From assembly GCF_023158935.1 (NCBI RefSeq), contig NZ_CP096120.1, positions 310,001 to 374,000 on the forward strand: 64,000 nucleotides of DNA. Reading direction: 5' to 3'. Numbering within the stretch: the stretch's first letter is position 1; each line of letters opens with the position of its first letter. This stretch comes from Acinetobacter portensis (GTDB taxonomy: Bacteria > Pseudomonadota > Gammaproteobacteria > Pseudomonadales > Moraxellaceae). Position numbers and translations under genes: made by a program. Below the pieces are notes generated by a model that saw only the letters and a program-made list of their open reading frames with translations, was not told where the DNA came from and did no database searches. Shown piece by piece: positions 57,199 to 64,000 of this stretch.

Positions 57199-57651
57199 TT
57201 AACGCGGTTGAATTGCGCTTTCAAATTGAATCATTGTTGTGCCTTGAGCATCTAGTAAAGATAAAGTTTTACCTTCTACTTTGTAGTTTGTTACTTGCGC
57301 TAAAGCTTTGTTGAACAGTTGATCAACATTTGAATTATTTAGGCAAGCCATACGTGTTGTTGCAACTTGGCTGAAAGAAATTGAGTTTTTACCAGCGTCG
57401 AAAGAACCCATTAGGCGGTTACAGCCATCTGAACCTGTTACACGCTTAGTTGCTTCATCAAACTGTAAGCTTGCAATATTACGTTCTGAAGGATTTGTGA
57501 TAAGTGCTGCATTACCAATTTTAGTTGCAACCCAAGTTTTGTTTTGTAATTGATTAAGGTTTGCTGTTGTCCCTGGTAATTGTGGTAATGATTGGCAACC
57601 AACGAAAGCCAATGTTGAACCTAAAAGCGAAACTGCTAAGAATTTTTTCAA
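57199..57651 (-). CDS. META-domain (HslJ-like) lipoprotein
   Basis: 150 residues. A signal peptide ends in LAFVGC with the lipid-modified Cys19, so the protein is probably anchored in a membrane facing the periplasm. A single META domain follows: TWVATKIGNAAL, then GSDGCNRLMGSFD and TRMACLNN, whose two Cys may form a disulphide. HslJ-type proteins are linked to heat and novobiocin tolerance in E. coli; the function here is unknown. Confidence 0.85.
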   Translation of the reverse strand: MKKFLAVSLLGSTLAFVGCQSLPQLPGTTANLNQLQNKTWVATKIGNAALITNPSERNIASLQFDEATKRVTGSDGCNRLMGSFDAGKNSISFSQVATTRMACLNNSNVDQLFNKALAQVTNYKVEGKTLSLLDAQGTTMIQFESAIQPR

Positions 57652-57757
57652 TATTTTTAAATGTCCTTATGAATTGATTTAATTAATATAACTAAAAAAA
57701 TTAGAAACTTATGCAATTATTTGTATATAAATTTTACAAATTTATAGGCTTCTTGTT

Positions 57758-58816
57758 TTAATCTGCTTGTGACTTTGGTTTGAGTAGTTGCTCTCGAATA
57801 ATTTTTGAGTACTTTTCACTCGTTAAATCATCTATATTTTTTACTTTTGGATTTACATGTGCTTTTTCATACCAAGTTTTCATAGACCAATCGTGGTTAA
57901 GAGCATTCAAGTCGTATAAATAATTAGGTAAGTAGCCAGAAGCAAGAAGACGATAATCGACAGGTAATTGATTGTTTGAAACTGATTGAATCATGTCAAA
58001 AACAAGCGTGGTGCAGTTGCTTGTAAGTGTGTTGTACCATTTAGCTTCTTGTTCTAATTTGGCAGATTTCTTTAAGTACTCTTCAAATAATGCACGCATT
58101 TCAGGTTTAGGCATTGCGACAGGAAAAAAATAAACTTGTTCACCGCGAACGTTGCTACGCGTATAAATAATATCTTTTTCATCTGCTGCAATTAGGCTTA
58201 ATTCAAACTTTCTAAAAAAACCGCCAAGTGCAGAAAAATCTTCATTTTTTTCTTTGCGAATTTCAATAGAAAAAGTTAAAGGTGCATTATTTTTAAAATC
58301 GAAACTGACAAGCGTGTGAGCAATTTCTGGACCCATCCAATAAGATGTAATGATATTTACACCTGAAAGATCATTTAAATTAAAGGTGCGTGTTTCCCAT
58401 TTTTCATCAAAGTCTTGTTCTGTACGCCATGTGAAATTTCGAACATTATGAAGCGTAACAATATCGCCGTGTTGTTCAAAACTTAGTGATTTTGCAACGT
58501 CGGGATTCCATTCACGGTCTTGAAGTGGTGGGATACTGAAATACCAAATTAAGGCGCATAAAAAGGCAAAAGAATAAATGAGGATGTTTTTAGTTCGGCT
58601 TAAAAGTTTTTTACAAAAATGAATACCTAAAATACTCAGTGCAAAAAGAATCCAAAGACCAATAATAATTTTGCTAAAAAGTGGGCTAATAGGTTCTTGA
58701 AACCAGATTGCCATGCATAGCCATATGGAGCTAAAAAGAACAAATAGATTAAAAAGGGAATGAGCGATGGTCATTCCCAGTTTTTTTAAATTTTGATTTT
58801 TACCAATATTTTGCAT
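57758..58816 (-). CDS. DUF4105 (Lnb N-terminal-like) membrane protein
   Basis: 352 residues. Three hydrophobic helices fill the first 90 residues. A periplasmic part follows with RNFTWRTEQDFDEKWETRTFNLNDL and SYWMGPEIAHTLVSF. The cysteine block NTLTSNCTTLVFDMI is near residue 265. These are features of the DUF4105 family, related to the catalytic domain of the lipoprotein acyltransferase Lnb, in which a Cys and a His act on lipids. Whether this protein is an acyltransferase is not shown. It lies 30 bases after folA on the same strand. Confidence 0.78.
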   Translation of the reverse strand: MQNIGKNQNLKKLGMTIAHSLFNLFVLFSSIWLCMAIWFQEPISPLFSKIIIGLWILFALSILGIHFCKKLLSRTKNILIYSFAFLCALIWYFSIPPLQDREWNPDVAKSLSFEQHGDIVTLHNVRNFTWRTEQDFDEKWETRTFNLNDLSGVNIITSYWMGPEIAHTLVSFDFKNNAPLTFSIEIRKEKNEDFSALGGFFRKFELSLIAADEKDIIYTRSNVRGEQVYFFPVAMPKPEMRALFEEYLKKSAKLEQEAKWYNTLTSNCTTLVFDMIQSVSNNQLPVDYRLLASGYLPNYLYDLNALNHDWSMKTWYEKAHVNPKVKNIDDLTSEKYSKIIREQLLKPKSQAD

Positions 58817-58846
58817 ATGGCGTCTATTTTATAAAAATAATTATCT

Positions 58847-59359
58847 TTATTTTCGGTAAGTTGCGAACTCAAAAGCAATACCTGTTTTGTCATCTATATG
58901 TTTTTCAGAAGCAACTTTCATAAAGTTGTCTGGAATTTCTGGATAGTGTGCATCGCCTTGTACGTCAAGCTCTACATGAGTGAGTTCTAAACGGTCTGCA
59001 ATACCAATGGTTTGTTTGAAAATTTCACCACCACCAATAATAAATACAGTGTCAGGTTTTTCTGATGCTTTTACATCTTCAACAGCTTGAGTTAATGCAT
59101 CTTCAATGCTGTAAGCAACTTTAGTGCCTTCAAAAGCCCAATTTGTATCTCGGGTAATAATCCAGTTCACACGCTTTGGTAGTGTACGCCCCATAGATTC
59201 TAGGGTTTTACGTCCCATGACTACAACGCCACCTTGGGTAATTTCTTTGAAGTGTTTGAGGTCTGCAGAAATATGCCAAGGTAAGTCATTACCTTTACCA
59301 ATGCAGTGTTTCTGATCCATTGCAACTACGTGAACAACTTCTAAATTTTGAAATGACAT
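58847..59359 (-). CDS. folA: Dihydrofolate reductase
   Basis: 170 residues. It reduces dihydrofolate to tetrahydrofolate with NADPH and is the target of trimethoprim. HCIGKGNDLPWHISADLKHFKEIT (with the substrate-binding Asp), VVMGRKTLESMG, and VFIIGGGEIFKQTI are all present. It lies 111 bases after thyA, whose reaction produces the dihydrofolate. Confidence 0.96.
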   Translation of the reverse strand: MSFQNLEVVHVVAMDQKHCIGKGNDLPWHISADLKHFKEITQGGVVVMGRKTLESMGRTLPKRVNWIITRDTNWAFEGTKVAYSIEDALTQAVEDVKASEKPDTVFIIGGGEIFKQTIGIADRLELTHVELDVQGDAHYPEIPDNFMKVASEKHIDDKTGIAFEFATYRK

Positions 59360-59425
59360 AAGACTTTAACCCTTTGAATCCTTCCTAATTTTCCCTTTAT
59401 TAAATCAAAAGGTCTATATAAAAAC

Positions 59426-59458
59426 TCCCCCTTTTACAAAAGGGGGATTTAGGGGATT
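59426..59458. repeat. REP-like palindrome between thyA and folA
   Basis: TCCCCCTTTT and AAAAGGGGGA form a perfect 10-bp stem with a two-base loop, followed by ATTTAGGGGATT. Elements of this form recur in Acinetobacter intergenic regions. It may also act as a weak terminator for thyA. Confidence 0.6.
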
Positions 59459-59470
59459 ATTTTATAAAAA

Positions 59471-60313
59471 TTAAACCGCTACAGGCGCTTTAATACCTGC
59501 ATGTGATTCATAACCTACAATTTCAATATCTTCAAATTTAAAGTCAAAAATATCTTTAATTTCAGGATTAAGCTTCAATTGACATAAAGGCAAAGGTTCA
59601 CGGCTAAGTTGTAATTTGGTTTGTTCAAAATGGTTTGCATATAAATGTGTATCGCCACCAGTCCAAACAAAATCGCCAACGTCTAAGTCACAAACTTGCG
59701 CAATCATGTGTGTAAGTAAGGCATAACTTGCAATATTAAATGGTACACCTAAGAACACATCTGCACTACGTTGATAAAGCTGACAAGATAATTTGCCGTT
59801 ATGTACAAAGAATTGGAACAATGTATGGCAAGGCGGTAATGCAACTTGACCTGCTTCGTTTGGGTTCCAGCCAGACACAATTAAACGACGTGAGTTTGGA
59901 TTGGTTTTTATTTCATTAATGAGCCATTTAATTTGGTCGAAACCATCTTGCTCATATAAACCATTTTCTTTTTTTGTGCCGCCAAAGTTACGCCATTGGT
60001 GACCATAAACAGGACCAAGTTCGCCTTCAGGACGACCAAAACGTGCAGTTTGTTCTGCCGTAGACCATTCATCCCAAATACTTACTTTATTGTCTTGTAA
60101 ATATTTAACGTTAGTATCGCCTTTAAGGAACCAAAGTAGCTCAATAACAATTGAGCGGAAATGTACTTTTTTGGTGGTTAAAAGCGGGAAGCCTTTAGAA
60201 AGGTCAAAACGCATTTGGTGACCGAATACAGAACGTGTACCTGTACCCGTGCGATCACCTTTATCGCCACCGTTGTCTAGGATATGTTGTAGTAGGTCTA
60301 AATACGCTTTCAT
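59471..60313 (-). CDS. thyA: Thymidylate synthase
   Basis: 280 residues, slightly longer than the 264 of E. coli. It makes dTMP from dUMP with methylene-tetrahydrofolate. [41 protein letters not shown] with the catalytic Cys near residue 161, [18 protein letters not shown], and [11 protein letters not shown] are intact. It probably forms a transcription unit with folA. Confidence 0.96.
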   Translation of the reverse strand: MKAYLDLLQHILDNGGDKGDRTGTGTRSVFGHQMRFDLSKGFPLLTTKKVHFRSIVIELLWFLKGDTNVKYLQDNKVSIWDEWSTAEQTARFGRPEGELGPVYGHQWRNFGGTKKENGLYEQDGFDQIKWLINEIKTNPNSRRLIVSGWNPNEAGQVALPPCHTLFQFFVHNGKLSCQLYQRSADVFLGVPFNIASYALLTHMIAQVCDLDVGDFVWTGGDTHLYANHFEQTKLQLSREPLPLCQLKLNPEIKDIFDFKFEDIEIVGYESHAGIKAPVAV

Positions 60314-60661
60314 AAATGTCCTGTCATTTTCCTCTATAAAAAAGTAGCTTTTAGCTAAAAGTTTAGAGGCGATATAAAATAATTTTCTACAACGAGTATA
60401 CTCATGTATAGAAATTTTTAATAGATGATGAAGATAAAGTTAAGTTTTTATGAGATTAATTATTTAGCAGTTTTTTGAATTGTAAATATTAAATTAAAAC
60501 AAATACTTGATGTGATTTTTAATGTTTTTTAGTATTAATAAAAATGCAGTTAAAAGTCATTATTTGTCTATATTTTTTACTTGTAAAAGTGAAGAAATAA
60601 GAAAGGATGGGAAATTAAATTTTGCATTCCTAAAAGTTTTTGAACTAATAAAAATGATAAA
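60314..60661. other. AT-rich gap between thyA and leuC
   Basis: About 350 bases with no credible gene. It contains one perfect 14-base palindrome, CTTTTAGCTAAAAG (60348-60361), just upstream of thyA on its strand; otherwise I see nothing specific. Confidence 0.5.
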
Positions 60662-60690
60662 TTAGATTTATATCATATGCAGGCTATAAT
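60662..60690 (+). promoter_or_regulatory. Promoter of the leuCD operon
   Basis: TTAGAT (60662-60667), 17 bases, perfect TATAAT (60685-60690). Transcription would begin near 60697, about 38 bases before leuC, leaving no room for a leucine-rich leader peptide attenuator. Confidence 0.65.
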
Positions 60691-60734
60691 CAAATTAATC
60701 CAAAAATATACCCAGTCTAGTGGAGTCAATCGAC

Positions 60735-62168
60735 ATGGCAGGCGAAATCCAAAAAGCAAAGACATTGTACGATAAATTGTGGGATGACCACTTAGTAAAA
60801 CAACGTGATGATGGTTCGGCTTTACTTTATATCGATCGTCATTTATTGCATGAAGTAACATCTCCACAGGCATTTGAAGGCTTACAACTTGCAGGTCGTA
60901 AACCTTGGCGTTTAAGCGCTAACGTTGCAACACCTGACCATAACGTTCCTACATCTAAAAAAGAACGTTCTGAAGGTATTTCGGGAATTGAAGATGATAC
61001 GTCTCGTATCCAAGTACAAACTTTAGATGACAACTGTAAGACTTTTAATGTTGTTCAGTTTGATATTAACGATGTACGTCAAGGTATTGCACACGTTGTT
61101 GGCCCTGAACAAGGTTTAACTTTGCCAGGTATGACAGTGGTTTGTGGTGATTCGCATACTGCTACGCATGGTGCTTTTGGTTGTTTAGCACATGGTATTG
61201 GTACATCTGAAGTTGAACACGTATTGGCAACTCAATGCTTAGTTCAAAAGAAAATGAAAAATATGTTGGTACGTGTTGACGGTAAATTAGGTCAGGGTGT
61301 AACACCAAAAGACGTAGTTTTAGCGATTATCGGTAAAATCGGTACCGCAGGTGGTACAGGTCATGCAATTGAATTTGGTGGTCAAGTATTCCGTGATATG
61401 TCGATTGAAGGACGTATGACTGTATGTAACATGGCGATCGAAGGCGGTGCGCGTGTTGGTATGGTTGCTGTTGATGAAAAAACTATTGAGTACGTAAAGA
61501 ATCGTCCTTATGCACCGAAAGGCGAGCAATGGGATCAAGCGGTTGCGTATTGGAATACTTTACATTCTGATGAAGATGCACACTTCGATACAGTTGTTGT
61601 ATTACAAGGTGAAGAGATTGAGCCACAAGTATCTTGGGGAACTTCTCCTGAGATGGTAATTCCTGTTTCTCAAGCTGTTCCAACTTTAGAACAAGCTAAA
61701 GATGAGGTTCAGCGTAACGATTGGATGCGTGCTTATAACTATATGGGCTTAAATGCAGGTCAGGCATTGTCTGATATTCAATTAGACCGCGTATTTATTG
61801 GCTCTTGCACAAACTCACGTATTGAAGATATTCGTGCTGCTGCTGAAGTTGCGAAAGGCAAAAAAGTAGCATCATCTATTAAACAAGCGATGGTTGTTCC
61901 AGGTTCAGGTTTGGTGAAAGCACAAGCAGAAGCTGAAGGCTTAGACAAAATTTTAATGGAAGCTGGTTTTGAATGGCGTGAGCCAGGTTGTTCAATGTGT
62001 TTAGCTATGAATGCTGACAAATTACAACCAGGTGAGCATTGTGCATCGACTTCAAACCGTAACTTCGAAGGTCGTCAGGGTAATGGCGGTCGTACGCATT
62101 TGGTGAGTCCAGCAATGGCAGCAGCTGCTGCAATTGCAGGTCATTTTGTTGATGTTCGTACATTCTAA
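60735..62168 (+). CDS. leuC: 3-isopropylmalate dehydratase large subunit
   Basis: 477 residues from the ATG at 60735 ([19 protein letters not shown]), with GGAG nine bases upstream; a GTG at 60720 would overlap that site. Aconitase-type: the [4Fe-4S] ligands are Cys in [12 protein letters not shown] and in [23 protein letters not shown] is also typical. With LeuD it isomerises 2- to 3-isopropylmalate in leucine synthesis. Confidence 0.97.
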   Translation: MAGEIQKAKTLYDKLWDDHLVKQRDDGSALLYIDRHLLHEVTSPQAFEGLQLAGRKPWRLSANVATPDHNVPTSKKERSEGISGIEDDTSRIQVQTLDDNCKTFNVVQFDINDVRQGIAHVVGPEQGLTLPGMTVVCGDSHTATHGAFGCLAHGIGTSEVEHVLATQCLVQKKMKNMLVRVDGKLGQGVTPKDVVLAIIGKIGTAGGTGHAIEFGGQVFRDMSIEGRMTVCNMAIEGGARVGMVAVDEKTIEYVKNRPYAPKGEQWDQAVAYWNTLHSDEDAHFDTVVVLQGEEIEPQVSWGTSPEMVIPVSQAVPTLEQAKDEVQRNDWMRAYNYMGLNAGQALSDIQLDRVFIGSCTNSRIEDIRAAAEVAKGKKVASSIKQAMVVPGSGLVKAQAEAEGLDKILMEAGFEWREPGCSMCLAMNADKLQPGEHCASTSNRNFEGRQGNGGRTHLVSPAMAAAAAIAGHFVDVRTF

Positions 62169-62181
62169 TAGGAGCTAAAAG

Positions 62182-62832
62182 ATGAAAGCTTATACCGTTG
62201 AACAAGGTATTGTTGCACCATTAGACCGTGCTAACGTTGATACAGATTTAATTATTCCAAAGCAGTTTTTGAAATCAATTAAGCGTACTGGTTTTGGCGA
62301 AAACTTATTTGATGAATTACGTTATTTGGATGAAGGTTATTTAGGTTTAGATAACTCTAAGCGTCCTAAAAACCCAGATTTTGCATTGAACCAACCGCGT
62401 TACCAAGGTGCTTCAATCTTAATTTCACGTGCTAACTTTGGTTGTGGTTCAAGCCGTGAACATGCGCCGTGGGCATTGGAAGAGTATGGTTTCCGTACTG
62501 TAATTGCGCCAAGTTATGCAGACATTTTCTTTAATAACAGCTTTAAAAATGGCATGTTGCCTGTGATTTTATCTGAAGAGATTGTAGATCAGTTATTTAA
62601 AGAATGTTTTGCAACTGAAGGCTATCAATTAACGATTGACCTTGAAGCACAAGAAGTACGTACACCAAGTGGCGAAAGCTTTAAGTTTGAAGTAGATCCA
62701 TTCCGTAAACATTGTTTATTGAATGGTTTAGATGATATTGGTTTAACTTTACAAGCAAGCGATGATATTCGTGCTTATGAAGAAAAAACTAAAGCATCAC
62801 GCCCTTGGGTTTTTAGTGAAATTAAGGGCTAA
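62182..62832 (+). CDS. leuD: 3-isopropylmalate dehydratase small subunit
   Basis: 216 residues. The swivel domain signatures [16 protein letters not shown] and [15 protein letters not shown] are present. It lies 13 bases after leuC with AGGAGC in front of the start. Confidence 0.97.
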   Translation: MKAYTVEQGIVAPLDRANVDTDLIIPKQFLKSIKRTGFGENLFDELRYLDEGYLGLDNSKRPKNPDFALNQPRYQGASILISRANFGCGSSREHAPWALEEYGFRTVIAPSYADIFFNNSFKNGMLPVILSEEIVDQLFKECFATEGYQLTIDLEAQEVRTPSGESFKFEVDPFRKHCLLNGLDDIGLTLQASDDIRAYEEKTKASRPWVFSEIKG

Positions 62833-62931
62833 TTTTTCAAAGATTTTATCGTAGTTTAATGCTTTAACTCTTGATAATATCAAAGCATAATAATTTCTAT
62901 TATGAATTTGACATTCTTGGGTTGGTCTAAA

Positions 62932-63495
62932 ATGAAAATAAAATCTTTTGGTCAAATTATTTTATTGTGTAGTGCTGTTATGACTTTAGCAGCCTGCCAA
63001 AGCTTAGACACTGCTAGATTAAAAAAAATTCAGGAAACACCAAGTACACAAGCGAATACAAAACTTTATTGCTCGGGTGTAGAGGTGTGTGAATTTGAAC
63101 GTTTGGGACCAACCTTCATTGTAAAGGAAAGAAACCATCGAATTAATCGAGATGCGATGGAACAGGGAATTGTCAGAATTAATCTGCAAGCCATAGATGC
63201 AAACAAAGTGTATTTGTCTGTTCAACCTAAGCAACATGAAGTGGTTATTCGTTTTTATCCAGTGTCTAAGGATCGTGCTGAAAAGTTGTATGTCATACAT
63301 AACTTTAAGGCAAATCAGAAATACACATTTAATATGTACCGTAAACGAAATAATGTAAGCGGTAGCCTTCTGAATGTATCTGCACCAGAGCCGTTATGTG
63401 TAGATCTAAAAGAAGGGCAAAAAGTGATTCGACGTTTCTGTAAGCCTTACAATGTCTTGAGTGGACTTGGTGAGTTTACAGAGAAAAAACTTTAA
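62932..63495 (+). CDS. Small lipoprotein inside the leu gene cluster, unknown function
   Basis: 187 residues from the ATG at 62932; an upstream ATG at 62902 would spoil the signal peptide. The start MKIKSFGQIILLCSAVMTLAAC has a lipobox with Cys22. The mature part has no domain I recognise. It has two Cys early (CSGVEVCEF) and two late (CVDLK...RRFC), possibly two disulphides, consistent with a periplasmic location. It lies between leuD and leuB on the same strand. Confidence 0.75.
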   Translation: MKIKSFGQIILLCSAVMTLAACQSLDTARLKKIQETPSTQANTKLYCSGVEVCEFERLGPTFIVKERNHRINRDAMEQGIVRINLQAIDANKVYLSVQPKQHEVVIRFYPVSKDRAEKLYVIHNFKANQKYTFNMYRKRNNVSGSLLNVSAPEPLCVDLKEGQKVIRRFCKPYNVLSGLGEFTEKKL

Positions 63496-63537
63496 TATTT
63501 CATCAATCTTAGATTGATACTAAAAATGGAAAAACTC

Positions 63538-64000
63538 ATGTCAAAACATATATTGATTTTACCGGGTGACGGCATTGGTCCTGAAATCGTAAAAGCTGCT
63601 GAACAAGTGCTTACACGTGTAAATGAAAAATTCAACTTAGGTTTGACGTGGGAACAAGGTTTATTGGGCGGTGCTGCAATTGATGCACACGGTTCACCAT
63701 ATCCAGAAGTGACAGCAGAACAAGCGAAAAAAGCTGATGCGCTTTTGTTAGGTGCTGTTGGTGGTCCTAAGTGGGACACAATTGAGCGTTCAATTCGTCC
63801 AGAACGTGGTTTGTTAAAAATTCGTAGTGAATTAAATTTATTCGCTAACTTACGTCCTGCAATTCTTTACCCACAATTGGCAGATGCTTCTAGCTTAAAG
63901 CCTGAAATTGTTGCTGGTTTAGATATTCTAATTGTTCGTGAATTAACAGGTGGTATTTACTTCGGTCAACCACGTGGTATTCGTGAATTAGAAAATGGCG
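63538..64000 (+). CDS. leuB: 3-isopropylmalate dehydrogenase, N-terminal part (cut by right edge)
   Basis: The ATG at 63538 gives [18 protein letters not shown]; an ATG four codons earlier (63526) is an alternative. 154 codons are visible. [34 protein letters not shown] and [16 protein letters not shown] are LeuB signatures. It oxidises and decarboxylates 3-isopropylmalate with NAD. Confidence 0.97.
   Translation, partial: MSKHILILPGDGIGPEIVKAAEQVLTRVNEKFNLGLTWEQGLLGGAAIDAHGSPYPEVTAEQAKKADALLLGAVGGPKWDTIERSIRPERGLLKIRSELNLFANLRPAILYPQLADASSLKPEIVAGLDILIVRELTGGIYFGQPRGIRELENG

Noticed and set aside
60697..60734. Leucine attenuator peptide before leuC
   Set aside because: The leader from the likely start site is under 40 bases and has no run of Leu codons.

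Overview
The window reads as chromosomal DNA of an Acinetobacter species or a close relative in the Moraxellaceae. The base composition is AT-rich. The protein sequences and neighbourhoods (dxs/ribA, mlaFEDCB, the full S10-spc-alpha ribosomal cluster, leuC-leuD-lipoprotein-leuB) fit that group. This is my recognition, not a database result. Almost everything is core housekeeping DNA. There is no prophage, genomic island or CRISPR array. The only mobile DNA is one IS630-family element.

Layout. 1-58: start of an acyl-CoA dehydrogenase gene running off the left edge. 502-5050: aroE, a small membrane protein, hemF, hemN and ribA (shikimate, heme and riboflavin synthesis). 5360-9021: dxs, a suhB-type inositol monophosphatase and a MarC-type membrane protein. 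9022-11314: a DEAD-box RNA helicase with a long structured 5' leader and a repetitive RGG-like tail. 11677-14905: the Mla phospholipid-transport operon. 15018-21603: corA, a LOG-family nucleosidase coupled to a Nudix hydrolase, comF split by the IS, recG and an epimerase-like gene. 21653-27736: plsB, tesB, a dicarboxylate/amino-acid symporter and engB. 27840-29214: an NsrR-type regulator, a shortened flavohemoglobin and two tandem NsrR-like operators. 29288-32989: a HerA/DUF853 ATPase, metC and a class I glutamine amidotransferase.

33053-46871: one co-directional block carrying every gene of the S10, spc and alpha operons (rpsJ to rplQ, with secY, rpmJ and rpoA). It has a good promoter in front, a terminator behind, and stem-loops at the S10/spc and spc/alpha joints. 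47099-51770: sdhE with a ygfX-like partner, a DMT-family exporter, a coiled-coil membrane protein, yheV and prlC. 51781-55114: rnr, then one tRNA-Ser(GCU) and three identical tRNA-Arg(ACG) genes. 55301-60313: a YcxB-like protein, a fumarylacetoacetase-fold hydrolase, msrA, a META-domain lipoprotein, a DUF4105 membrane protein, folA and thyA (dTMP/folate pair). 60685-64000: promoter, leuC, leuD, a small lipoprotein gene and the start of leuB, cut by the right edge.

Most worth a second look: (i) the NO-response locus, where the Hmp-like protein keeps its globin residues but lacks the NAD domain and the usual FAD motif, and is preceded by two 23-bp NsrR-type palindromes; (ii) comF inactivated by an 877-bp IS630 element whose excision in silico restores the frame exactly, with a transposase that needs a -1 frameshift; (iii) the long helicase leader and the hairpins at ribosomal operon joints; (iv) a 22-codon hydrophobic ORF ahead of mlaF and a small-RNA-like unit near 47.9 kb. 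I did not find a clearly new multi-gene system.
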